IMG/VR virus record: IMGVR_UViG_3300010933_000065
Location: 1-27,092 of that record
Length of the DNA stretch: 27,092 nucleotides
Direction: 5' to 3' (one strand)
Origin: a virus
Each line of letters opens with the position of its first letter. Positions within the stretch are counted from its first letter, which is position 1. This document shows, one piece after another, positions 6,378 to 13,911 of the stretch. The position numbers and the translations under genes were made by a program. The notes beneath the pieces were generated by a model. The model did not search any database. It was given only the letters and a program-made list of their open reading frames with translations, and had not been told where the DNA came from.

Positions 6378-9230
6378 CTAAGTCGGCCACATGCGATTGC
6401 TAGGCTTAGTGGAATTTGGACCCATTCCGTTCAACTTTCCCCATTGATTCAAGTTAAGAATCTGATCAATTTCTATTCTTCTCCATTTATCACGTATCCT
6501 ACCCTTTATCAAGTACCAATCCTCACCAACTTTTCCAGTTTCAGCGACCTCTCTACCGATAGATTCATATGAATAACGATTAACTGTAGCCACGATTGAG
6601 TCTGTATCATCTTCCATGATAAGATTCAGGAAAAGAGTGTGCTCTGTAATGTATCTTCCACCTCTACGCGCGACCGATTGAGTTTCATTGAGATCGCGAA
6701 TATTTCTATCCAACATTTTGCCTACAAACAGATAGCTTCCCGGCCCAGATATTGTTTCGATTGTGACCGGAGGTTCTTCCAATCCAAATTCTTTTGGATT
6801 ATTGAAAAATCCACCCCACCAATGTTCGCAAGGGAATAGAATTTCAAATGGACTATCTGGATTCATAAGAGTACGTACCATTGAAGGCTTGTAATCTTCT
6901 AGCCCTTCACGGCACTTCAATATTGCTTTCGCTTTCTTTGGGCCGATACCCTTCAGACTCAAGAGCCCGCCAAGTAATTTCCCATCTTGGATAGACCATA
7001 TTTCCACAGATGTATCTGGATCAAACGCCGTGTATTCTATCCCATCATTTTTGACTAGATCCCGGAGTATTTTGATTGTATGGTCTTCGCGTTTCGCGTT
7101 GTTAAGGTTAGCCAGTGCAAATTCCAAAGGATGATGAGCCTTCGCCCATGCAGTCCAATAAGAGATGCGACCATATCCATACGCGTGACTCTTGTTGAAG
7201 CCCCAAGAGCCAAAGGTAACCATTGATTGCCATACTTTGTCTGCTTCTTGCTCGTCAGCTCCATTTTCAATCGCTCCCGCAATAAATTTATCTTTATATT
7301 GGTTAAAAAATTCTTCACCCTTGCTCTTACTCATCGCTTTTCTTAAAGCTGCGACGTCAGACCAGCTGAGTTTACCGTATTCTCTACCGATACTCATTAG
7401 CTGCTCTTGGTAAATAATGACTCCATACGTTGCTTCGGTATGTTTAATAACACTAGGATGTTGAGAAATGTATTCAACGGGATCATCACCGGTCCTGCGA
7501 CTAATGAAAGTATTAGTCCCCCCACTATGAATAGGCCCCGGTCGCGCGAGGGCAGTAATCGCACATATATCGTCAAAATTCTGTACCCCCATTTGCCTAG
7601 TCACATATTGGAGCGCGTTACCTTGGAACTGAAATATTCCTGATAGCCTCAAGCTATTGAAGATATCAAACGTAGCCTTATCATCTAAAGGCAAATCATA
7701 ATAGTCGCTGTACGTCATACCGATCTGATCAGCTACTGATTCCAGAACTGATAGCGTTTTCAATCCGAGGCAGTCTATCTTGAGCAAATTTAGCTTTTCA
7801 GCATCACGATAATCCATCATCAAGACGCCATCTCTGGAATTGACTCCGCCATACTTAGTCAACTTATCATTACAGACGATAATCCCAGCCGCATGTAATC
7901 CTGAATGTCTAGCATGACCCTCAATCTTATACACGATGTCCATTTCTGGATACTTCTTGATAAATGCTTGACCTATCTCTGTGGTATCGAATGTATCCTG
8001 GACTCGCATCGTAGCACGAGCGTCACCACCACTTCTTTCAATGATGGCTAGCTTTACAGCTTCAGTTTCATACGCAGGTATTCCCAGCTCCTGAGCAAAT
8101 TCTCCGATCGAAGATTTTGGCTTCATAGTTGACACAGTTGCTATGTGGCTAACGTGATCCTCGCCATAAATATTCGTGAGACTCTTTATAACTATAGCGC
8201 GCTTCTTGTCAGGGAAATCAATATCAATGTCAGGCAAATCTTTCCTATTTACATCGACAAATCTCTCGAACAGTAGATCAAATCTGATAGGATCAACTTC
8301 TGCTATCTCAGTTAGGAAACATACTAACGATCCCGCAGATGATCCGCGCGATGGACCGACCAACATCTTACGCTTTGCTGTCCGTGTCATCTGAGCGACT
8401 ATCAGAAAATAGTCTGCAAAATTTTTGTCATTAATTAGCTTTAACTCACGATCCAATCGCTCACCGTATCTTGGATCGCTAAGATTAATTTTTCGTTTCC
8501 TAGCACCTGAGACGCAAAGTTCTCTCAACGTAATTTTACCTTTGTACTTAACCATATCAGCTACTGGTAAATCGTAGCGTTCGCATTGTTCCGCTATTCG
8601 ATGTGTATTTTTGACGGCTTCAGCATCTCCACGTAGCCTAATCCATTCTTCTTCAGACATAATATGCTGTGGAAACGTTTGTGCTTCCATCTTTCTGCGT
8701 CCGGCGTGTAGCTGGTATACTTCCCTGTCATCTGGGCTCGGATACCAATTTTTACAGATGGCTACTTTCGGTATCCCAGGCCATTTTGCTATCACGTCTG
8801 GTGTAGTTTGGTCTATCCCGATGTAATCAATCCTATCTGTCATGTTGAACGTTGGAGCTATGACTATTATGTTATCACTGATCTGTCTGAGATTCGATTG
8901 AAACAATCTAGGATGATAATAGAACTGATCGTGCGCAACTTTGACTACTTGATACAATTCGCTTAGCCCATCTTGGTTTTTCGCTATGAATATGTAGACT
9001 GGACCAAACAACTTAGTTTTTTCGATAGGCTTATCAATAACCATAAGCCTGACGCCGAGAATTGCCTTCACACCCTCATCTTTACACTCTTTGTGGTGGC
9101 GCAAATGAGCGAACGTGTTGCTATCATCCGCTACACCTATCGTAAAGCCATTGCTATGGTGTACGATATCCTTAGTGAAGCCGTAGCACTTCTTAAAGCT
9201 GAATTCAGTTCTGAGGGCGAGGTGAATCAC
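6378..9230 (-). CDS. dnaE: DNA polymerase III alpha subunit (C-family, DnaE-like)
   Basis: 950 residues. The polymerase core is intact: VGPSRGSSAGSLV (about 291-303), catalytic PDIDIDF (333-339, Asp334 and Asp336), the third Asp486 in LLKIDCLGL, IYQEQLM (606-612), and GFNKSHAYGYGRISYWTAW (677-695). A helix-hairpin-helix reads LSLKGIGPKKAKAIL (758-772) and a C-terminal OB-like domain spans about 825-930. It is about 200 residues shorter than E. coli DnaE and lacks an obvious tau-binding tail. The N-terminal PHP domain has lost its metal ligands: the usual HxHS is LALRTEFS and TDH is ADD, so it should not proofread by itself. A DnaQ-type exonuclease is encoded just upstream. Start is GTG with GGAGG 5 nt before it. 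It is the last gene of the operon. Confidence 0.93.
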   Translation of the reverse strand: MIHLALRTEFSFKKCYGFTKDIVHHSNGFTIGVADDSNTFAHLRHHKECKDEGVKAILGVRLMVIDKPIEKTKLFGPVYIFIAKNQDGLSELYQVVKVAHDQFYYHPRLFQSNLRQISDNIIVIAPTFNMTDRIDYIGIDQTTPDVIAKWPGIPKVAICKNWYPSPDDREVYQLHAGRRKMEAQTFPQHIMSEEEWIRLRGDAEAVKNTHRIAEQCERYDLPVADMVKYKGKITLRELCVSGARKRKINLSDPRYGERLDRELKLINDKNFADYFLIVAQMTRTAKRKMLVGPSRGSSAGSLVCFLTEIAEVDPIRFDLLFERFVDVNRKDLPDIDIDFPDKKRAIVIKSLTNIYGEDHVSHIATVSTMKPKSSIGEFAQELGIPAYETEAVKLAIIERSGGDARATMRVQDTFDTTEIGQAFIKKYPEMDIVYKIEGHARHSGLHAAGIIVCNDKLTKYGGVNSRDGVLMMDYRDAEKLNLLKIDCLGLKTLSVLESVADQIGMTYSDYYDLPLDDKATFDIFNSLRLSGIFQFQGNALQYVTRQMGVQNFDDICAITALARPGPIHSGGTNTFISRRTGDDPVEYISQHPSVIKHTEATYGVIIYQEQLMSIGREYGKLSWSDVAALRKAMSKSKGEEFFNQYKDKFIAGAIENGADEQEADKVWQSMVTFGSWGFNKSHAYGYGRISYWTAWAKAHHPLEFALANLNNAKREDHTIKILRDLVKNDGIEYTAFDPDTSVEIWSIQDGKLLGGLLSLKGIGPKKAKAILKCREGLEDYKPSMVRTLMNPDSPFEILFPCEHWWGGFFNNPKEFGLEEPPVTIETISGPGSYLFVGKMLDRNIRDLNETQSVARRGGRYITEHTLFLNLIMEDDTDSIVATVNRYSYESIGREVAETGKVGEDWYLIKGRIRDKWRRIEIDQILNLNQWGKLNGMGPNSTKPSNRMWPT

Positions 9231-9321
9231 TCGGCCTCCATCTACACAGAGTGCAAAATGCGGCTAAATACCACAAGATTTGACCGCATCCATGACATCT
9301 TACCCAGCGAGTCTCTTTCAT
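9205..9321 (-). CDS. Tiny zinc-ribbon protein between dnaQ and dnaE
   Basis: A 38-residue frame that fits exactly between the exonuclease and the polymerase. Its ATG overlaps the exonuclease stop (ATGA) and its end overlaps the polymerase start by 26 nt. It reads MKETRWVRCHGCGQILWY.., with C9-x2-C12 and C23-x2-C26, a zinc-ribbon knuckle pair. The coupled start and the four regularly spaced cysteines argue that it is real. Partner unknown; polymerase or exonuclease binding is a guess from position. Confidence 0.6.
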   Translation of the reverse strand: MKETRWVRCHGCGQILWYLAAFCTLCRWRPSDSPRPQN

Positions 9322-9875
9322 ATCAAGCCTTTTGTCTCCAGCCATTGATAGCAACTGATCGTAGCTAGAACATCAGACTTTGCTCTGTGAGCATTGTCAT
9401 GATGATGCCCAGTAGCTAGCATGTGTAAATCCTTCAACGATAACCTTCTGTGTTGTATGGACATTGATTTTTCAATTGTACACGTCCAAGTTGGCGACCA
9501 AGGAAAGTGAAACTCCAGTCTGTGCCTAGCCAACTCTGCCCAGAGAATCCCAAGGTCAAATGATACGTTATGTCCCACAGTAACTCGCTCACCAATGAAC
9601 AGATTCACTAGGTCATCGTATACTTCGATGAACTTGGGGGCGTCAGCTACCATCTCATTAGTGATACCAATGATCTTGATAACCTCATCTGGTATCGGAA
9701 CAGGCGGCTTAACAAGCGTGTTGACATCATCTATGAATCCAAGCTTGTCGGTTAGCTTGACCGCGTAAATTTCTGTAATGAATGGTTGTAGATTGAGAGA
9801 TGCCGCATCAGGCTTCAGCAATCCTGTAGTTTCAGTATCTATAAAGATCAATTCATACTCCAGTTTTTGCTTCAA
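9318..9875 (-). CDS. dnaQ: DnaQ-like 3'-5' exonuclease (DEDDh, epsilon-like)
   Basis: 185 residues with all five catalytic positions: D13 and E15 in FIDTETTG, D107 in GHNVSFDLGIL, H163 and D168 in AHRAKSDVLAT. The HxAxxDVxAT ending defines the DEDDh class of proofreading exonucleases. The gene is translationally linked to the tiny zinc ribbon and the DnaE-type polymerase, whose own PHP domain looks inactive, so this protein most likely supplies proofreading in trans. A recognisable clamp-binding motif was not seen. It overlaps the DUF6378-like gene by 23 nt. Confidence 0.9.
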   Translation of the reverse strand: MKQKLEYELIFIDTETTGLLKPDAASLNLQPFITEIYAVKLTDKLGFIDDVNTLVKPPVPIPDEVIKIIGITNEMVADAPKFIEVYDDLVNLFIGERVTVGHNVSFDLGILWAELARHRLEFHFPWSPTWTCTIEKSMSIQHRRLSLKDLHMLATGHHHDNAHRAKSDVLATISCYQWLETKGLI

Positions 9876-10149
9876 GGATTGCTGCGTAGACTTCCAAATC
9901 TCTCACTGAATCTAGGTGTCCACCCTTCTCAAAATTGACACAGTATCTCTCAATCTTTATCACACAGAGTTGCACGCTAGCGTACCTGCTAAAATCTTCA
10001 GCAGTTTCCAACTTAACACCGTTTGGGAACAGAGATTTCATTGTGTTACCGATATTTTTCCATATATCTCCATACACAGAGTTCCGTTCAGTGAAAAGTT
10101 CGGACGCTTTAACTAAAAGATCAGCAGGATGTTTCACTATATCTCCCAA
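9853..10149 (-). CDS. DUF6378-like phage protein (MazG-like helical fold suspected)
   Basis: 98 residues with the pattern ASELFTERNSVYGDIWKNIG (about 12-31), then a hydrophobic helix with LCVIKIERYC and the closing GGHLDSVRDLEVYAAILEAK. A 'YGD..xN...' start and 'KI.R....GH.DS..D...Y' end are seen in small phage proteins annotated DUF6378, which share helices and acidic residues with MazG-type nucleotide pyrophosphohydrolases. Enzymatic activity is not established. It overlaps the VOC gene by 13 nt and the exonuclease by 23 nt. Confidence 0.6.
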   Translation of the reverse strand: MGDIVKHPADLLVKASELFTERNSVYGDIWKNIGNTMKSLFPNGVKLETAEDFSRYASVQLCVIKIERYCVNFEKGGHLDSVRDLEVYAAILEAKTGV

Positions 10150-10643
10150 GGTCCGTGATAAAGTCGCTGAATGAACTTGATATTGTATCCGAATAGGTGA
10201 CGTGTATCAATAATAGCTTCACGGAATCTTTTTACGCCAGCCAACGCTACATTTGTATGATTGAAAGTATCAAATTGGTGTATGATGTTAAAGCCAAAAG
10301 TTTCGCTATAATGCTCAGCCATTTCATCAGCATTATTTACGTGAGCACCCATGTGAGATATCACTGGGACAATTATATCGGACAAATTAACATCTTCATA
10401 GTAGCGATGACTTTCTGAATTGTACGTGAGTATTTCCAACTCCAATCCATTGCCCAGGAAATCATAGCAAAAACTCATTTCTGATTCTATTCTGTTATCA
10501 TCCTTGTCAACTAGCAAAGGCGTATCATGTAACCAATTTGTGTATCCAAGCATTACAAGGGATTGTACAGCCTTCTTGTGATCTGGACAATACATCGCTA
10601 CTTGATGAAACTCAGGGAATTTCAAATGTGTACTTTTTGTCAT
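10137..10643 (-). CDS. VOC superfamily protein (glyoxalase/dioxygenase fold)
   Basis: 168 residues with two beta-alpha-beta-beta-beta-like halves. The first half starts FHQVAMYCPDHKKAVQSLVMLGY (about 11-33) and ends GNGLELEILTY. The second starts SHMGAHVNNADEMAEHYSETFGF. The repeat of 'H-hydrophobic-x(7-10)-helix-LG(Y/F)' is the VOC signature. His12, Glu74 and His101 sit where metal ligands are usual, but the final strand reads YNIKFIQ without the expected Glu, so the metal site may be incomplete. The family covers glyoxalases, epimerases, dioxygenases and antibiotic-binding proteins; substrate cannot be told. Rare in a phage nucleotide operon. Confidence 0.65.
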   Translation of the reverse strand: MTKSTHLKFPEFHQVAMYCPDHKKAVQSLVMLGYTNWLHDTPLLVDKDDNRIESEMSFCYDFLGNGLELEILTYNSESHRYYEDVNLSDIIVPVISHMGAHVNNADEMAEHYSETFGFNIIHQFDTFNHTNVALAGVKRFREAIIDTRHLFGYNIKFIQRLYHGPWEI

Positions 10644-11311
10644 AGCCTACCTCCAGCAAAATCAATCACTGATCCTGTTAGGTATGGACTCATTTCCATG
10701 ACATGACATATGAACTTAGCAACTTCAAATTGAGTTGTTCTACGATTCATAGGAATAAGTTTCAGCTCATATTCCATAGCTTCTTCTTTAGTCAATCCGC
10801 ACATAGCTTGAATCGCTTCATCGCAATCTTCAGTCATAGGAGTCCCATCAACTATGTGAGGTGAAACTCCAACCACTGACCAATCAGGAGCTAATTCTCT
10901 AGCGCAGCATTTCACTGCCATTTTTAGAGCAGCTTTGCTTGAGCAATAACCTATTGAATGTCTCATTGGAATGTCAGCCGCAGTGCTAACTACACAAACC
11001 ATCTTACCACCATTTTGATTTTGAGTCAGTACAGTCATAGTATTGATAAAGCCAATGACATTAACGTTAAACTCAGAAGCTAAATCCATTTGAGATAAAG
11101 ATGGTATATTGGCGAGACGTTTGATACCAGCACAGTAAATTACAATATCAAATGGTGCATTTGTAATAATAAATTCTCCCAATTTTGGTTTACTACATAC
11201 ATCAACTTCTTCGCCAGTTGTCACAACTTGGTAATAACCATTATGTATTATGAAATCTGATAATGCTTTGCCAATGCCAGTCAAGCCACCTATAACCCAT
11301 ACGTTAGGCAT
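10640..11311 (-). CDS. Short-chain dehydrogenase/reductase (SDR)
   Basis: 223 residues with the classical SDR layout: nucleotide-binding GGLTGIG (8-14), YCAGI (59-63, in place of NNAG), Asn84 in NVNVIG, Ser109 in VVSTAA, and the catalytic Y122-x3-K126 (GYCSSKAAL). The C-terminal TGSVIDFAGGR is also typical. All catalytic residues are present, so an NAD(P)H-dependent carbonyl or hydroxyl redox activity is likely. The substrate is unknown. SDRs make modified sugars or pterins, among others. It overlaps the VOC gene by 4 nt and the HAD gene by 8 nt, which ties it to the nucleotide genes. Confidence 0.82.
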   Translation of the reverse strand: MPNVWVIGGLTGIGKALSDFIIHNGYYQVVTTGEEVDVCSKPKLGEFIITNAPFDIVIYCAGIKRLANIPSLSQMDLASEFNVNVIGFINTMTVLTQNQNGGKMVCVVSTAADIPMRHSIGYCSSKAALKMAVKCCARELAPDWSVVGVSPHIVDGTPMTEDCDEAIQAMCGLTKEEAMEYELKLIPMNRRTTQFEVAKFICHVMEMSPYLTGSVIDFAGGRL

Positions 11312-11723
11312 TTCTTGCTCCCCTTCTTAATACTACCATTTTGAAATGCTCATCGACTCTTCTCGTCAAAAGTGGGCCCATTTCAGCCCAATTAACATAC
11401 GACCTGATGCGCTCACTTCTGTGAATTAGTGGCGTTCCAAGAGCAGCGTCATCTACATAGCAATGAGCGTGAGCCTTGCTAGATGATGACCAAGAATGTT
11501 GATCTGGATTCTTGTTTACGCCCCAAAAATGCAGCCCCTTATCGCTACAAAATTTTACAGCATTTTCCAGTGGCTTGTAGGTACGCACCGTCCACAAGAT
11601 ATATCTCAATCCAGGATACTTTTCTTGTAGCGGTATGACCCATTCAAATGCGCCGATATCTTCACCAAGATCAGGCCACATATGAGTTGTTAGAGTACCA
11701 TCGAAGTCCAGTGCGACTATCAT
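11304..11723 (-). CDS. HAD-family phosphatase
   Basis: 139 residues. Motif I is D6-F-D8-G-T-L-T at the extreme N-terminus, motif II T45 in ILWTVR, motif III/IV K83 followed by D91-D92 in HCYVDDAALG. This compact, uncapped type of HAD hydrolase is common in phages and bacteria and usually removes phosphate from small phosphorylated metabolites or nucleotides. Its neighbours (deoxyribosyltransferase-like, SDR, VOC) suggest a phosphorylated nucleoside or sugar substrate, but that is inference. Confidence 0.75.
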   Translation of the reverse strand: MIVALDFDGTLTTHMWPDLGEDIGAFEWVIPLQEKYPGLRYILWTVRTYKPLENAVKFCSDKGLHFWGVNKNPDQHSWSSSSKAHAHCYVDDAALGTPLIHRSERIRSYVNWAEMGPLLTRRVDEHFKMVVLRRGARNA

Positions 11724-12205
11724 TCTATATCACCCTCGTCTAGATGCTTAGGTAAACTTGTGCCTTCCTTAATTGCTTTGAACGTGCTGTTGAAATCATA
11801 CTCGTGAGAAATATGCGTGTCTACACACTCACGTAACATTACATTTAAACCTTTACCTTCAAAACTCATCGAGACTATAGTGTACTCAGCTTTAAAATTT
11901 TCGTATGGTAAGGTTATATACGTCTTATGTGCTGCCGCATATCCGAGTTCAAATATAGTTCCAGTATCTTTCTCATCAAGAACAGCTAAAAGAACAGTGC
12001 AACCTCTAATATTATCTACGTTTGAGTTGTAGATTTTCTTAGAAGCTTCACGCTTTTCTTCTATCGTCATACTTTGTAGCGTTCCGAATGATCTAGGTGA
12101 GAAAAAATCTATGCCGAGATCACCAAGCATCTTTTCAATCCATTCAACTTTCGCTAATTGAATTGGAGTGAAAAATGGGCTTGCTATGTAGACTTTCGTG
12201 TACAC
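11720..12205 (-). CDS. Nucleoside 2-deoxyribosyltransferase-like protein
   Basis: 161 residues. The N-terminal VYIASPFF (5-12), the N63/I66 helix (SNVDNIRGCTVLLAVLD), and D80-TGTIFELGYAAAH with the candidate nucleophile Glu86 match the deoxyribosyltransferase / DUF4406-like fold. Such enzymes swap or hydrolyse the base of (deoxy)nucleosides or nucleotides, with a glutamate as nucleophile. The protein could exchange a normal base for an altered one or break down host nucleotides. It overlaps the HAD gene by 4 nt and directly follows the ThyX-like gene. Confidence 0.72.
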   Translation of the reverse strand: MYTKVYIASPFFTPIQLAKVEWIEKMLGDLGIDFFSPRSFGTLQSMTIEEKREASKKIYNSNVDNIRGCTVLLAVLDEKDTGTIFELGYAAAHKTYITLPYENFKAEYTIVSMSFEGKGLNVMLRECVDTHISHEYDFNSTFKAIKEGTSLPKHLDEGDIE

Positions 12206-13303
12206 TTATTTAGTCTCCAATTTTTCAATTTTGTGGATCCATTCATGAATTCTATTCTCATCTATTATGGTTTTTGACATCTCACCGATTTGCAAAATAG
12301 TTGGATTTGTATGAGTCAAAGCAAAATATTCAGGACAAGGCGATCCAGGATCAACGTCCGTTAATCTCAGCTTAGCATCTGCTTCATAAGGACAGCTACC
12401 ATTTGAACATGGTAGTGTTACTGGAGAGTTCAACTCTGATGATACCATTTTAACTAGCGGTGCCCAAAGACCTTGATGTGCCATCCAACAACTTCGCTTA
12501 GATAGTACATGATCCCAGTCTACGTCTGTACCAGAGACTTCTATGTTAATTTTATCACGCAAAGCTAGAATAGCCAAGTCTTTATCCAAGCAAAACTTAC
12601 GAAGCTCATCTAGTATGTTCAAATTCCTGTGTCTAACTATGTGAGTCCGTAGTGAAAATGGAACACGCGCCTGATAAGAGATGATTGAGTTTGCCCTGCG
12701 TACAGTACCGTCAATAAAGTTTGACGGAGTAGGCAGCAAGTCATCTTCTTTGCAGTTGTCATGCACAACGCCCATCTTATCTAGAATATCAAACGTAACT
12801 CCAGCAGCTTCTGCGAACATTATTGCAATATTGAAATCATTGCAAGCCATATGCAATCTTTCAAATTCATGATGAAGTTTATGTAGAGATCGCATGCTGA
12901 ACCTTGCCATGTAGTGAGTCTCATGGACTAGAGGTAGCATGAGGCGGAATTTATCCTGTGAAATTCCAGCCTGCTTAGACATACGCATTTTAGATTGTAT
13001 ATCTAGATAGTAATGATTATATTTTCGGAAAAATCTAGGCACAGTGAATTTAGTCACGTCATCAACACGAGAAGTTCTTGCCCAAATGACATGATCTCGC
13101 ATCGTAGTGATTATTTCACGTTCAATAGCTGTAGATTTTACTTGGACAACGACGCTAGGTATCTCATTTATAGAAGCGTCAAGTTGTAGTAAGTTTTTGT
13201 GGGCCAGAAGATCATCAGGCCTAGAATATTCCCAAGCAATATTGGAAAGATGGTTACCAGATAGCTCGCCAGTCCAACTTTTCGCAATAACATACATGTC
13301 CAT
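12206..13303 (-). CDS. Divergent ThyX-like protein (flavin-dependent thymidylate synthase superfamily)
   Basis: 365 residues, longer than typical ThyX (about 220-300). Residues 110-150 (YLDIQSKMRMSKQAGISQDKF, RLMLPLVHETHYMARFSMRSLHKL) match the ThyX stretch 'Y..L...G...e.aR.vLP....T......n.RsL..f..'. The segment before it (about 49-92, VVVQVKSTAIEREIITTMRDHVIWAR) sits where the RHRxxSxNxxSxR motif should be but has lost it. A second, later copy (about 215-245, ARVPFSLRTHIVRHRNLNI) keeps RHR but not the Ser/Asn that follow. So the protein looks like two ThyX-like halves, both altered. The C-terminal part has Cys residues (CSNGSCPY, GSPCPEY) that may bind metal. Thymidylate synthesis is doubtful; a different pyrimidine-modifying or structural role is possible. 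Confidence 0.55.
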   Translation of the reverse strand: MDMYVIAKSWTGELSGNHLSNIAWEYSRPDDLLAHKNLLQLDASINEIPSVVVQVKSTAIEREIITTMRDHVIWARTSRVDDVTKFTVPRFFRKYNHYYLDIQSKMRMSKQAGISQDKFRLMLPLVHETHYMARFSMRSLHKLHHEFERLHMACNDFNIAIMFAEAAGVTFDILDKMGVVHDNCKEDDLLPTPSNFIDGTVRRANSIISYQARVPFSLRTHIVRHRNLNILDELRKFCLDKDLAILALRDKINIEVSGTDVDWDHVLSKRSCWMAHQGLWAPLVKMVSSELNSPVTLPCSNGSCPYEADAKLRLTDVDPGSPCPEYFALTHTNPTILQIGEMSKTIIDENRIHEWIHKIEKLETK

Positions 13304-13908
13304 TATTGTTTTGCCTCTATTTCAACAAGCAATGCGTTGAGATCCTGACGCATTCTTAGAAGTTCATTTTTCCCTTCATCTGTGTGGAGAACTTTGTATA
13401 GAGAGTCAACTCTTTCAAACGTAATTTTGCGTGTAGGCCCAACATGAGCAGCGATACTATCATTACTGAACTCTACAGACTCTTGCCAAACTTTATTAAC
13501 AACGGCGATGATATCAGCTAAAGCAACAACAGCACCTTCCCTTCCAGTTTTTGCCCATTCCCAATGCTTAAGCATCTTTGGCAAGCCTAAATCTGTGGAT
13601 ATGCTAGTCATAGCATCATGAGATAGTTTTTTCAACGATTTTGTTATTTCACTGCTATAATATTTAGTTGGCATAGGTATGTCGCCGGTGATAATTTCAT
13701 CAACATCGTGAACCATAGCCTTCATTACAGCCAGCCCGGTATCTAACTCTTCACCTAGCTGATTCAATCTTTCACAGATAACATAGCAAATAAGCCCATT
13801 AAATCCAGTGTGCTCCATAACCGATTCTGGATTCAATAGGCGTGTTTGTGAGTATCGCTGAACCGCGCTAAGCGTCCTTGCTACTTTTAACGTTTTGATC
13901 ATTTCCAC
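13303..13908 (-). CDS. HD-domain phosphohydrolase (YfbR-like 5'-deoxynucleotidase)
   Basis: 201 residues. H33 in ESVMEHTGFNG, H67-D68 in MKAMVHDVDEIITGDIPMPTKY, and D132 in VALADIIAVVNK give the H..HD..D metal set of the YfbR/YGK1 branch; the 'DE.(I/L)TGD(I/L)P.P.KY' string is diagnostic for it. These enzymes remove phosphate from dNMPs, and a phage relative (DatZ) clears dATP in phages with 2-aminoadenine DNA. No PurZ gene is in the window, so that pathway is not indicated. Start is GTG at 13908, or ATG at 13902 two codons later. The stop shares one base with the ThyX-like start. Confidence 0.75.
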   Translation of the reverse strand: MEMIKTLKVARTLSAVQRYSQTRLLNPESVMEHTGFNGLICYVICERLNQLGEELDTGLAVMKAMVHDVDEIITGDIPMPTKYYSSEITKSLKKLSHDAMTSISTDLGLPKMLKHWEWAKTGREGAVVALADIIAVVNKVWQESVEFSNDSIAAHVGPTRKITFERVDSLYKVLHTDEGKNELLRMRQDLNALLVEIEAKQ

Positions 13909-13911
13909 TCA

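Noticed and set aside
13303-13908. 2-aminoadenine (Z-genome) pathway
   Set aside because: An HD phosphohydrolase and a possible MazG-like protein are present, but no PurZ or DpoZ-type polymerase is seen in the window.
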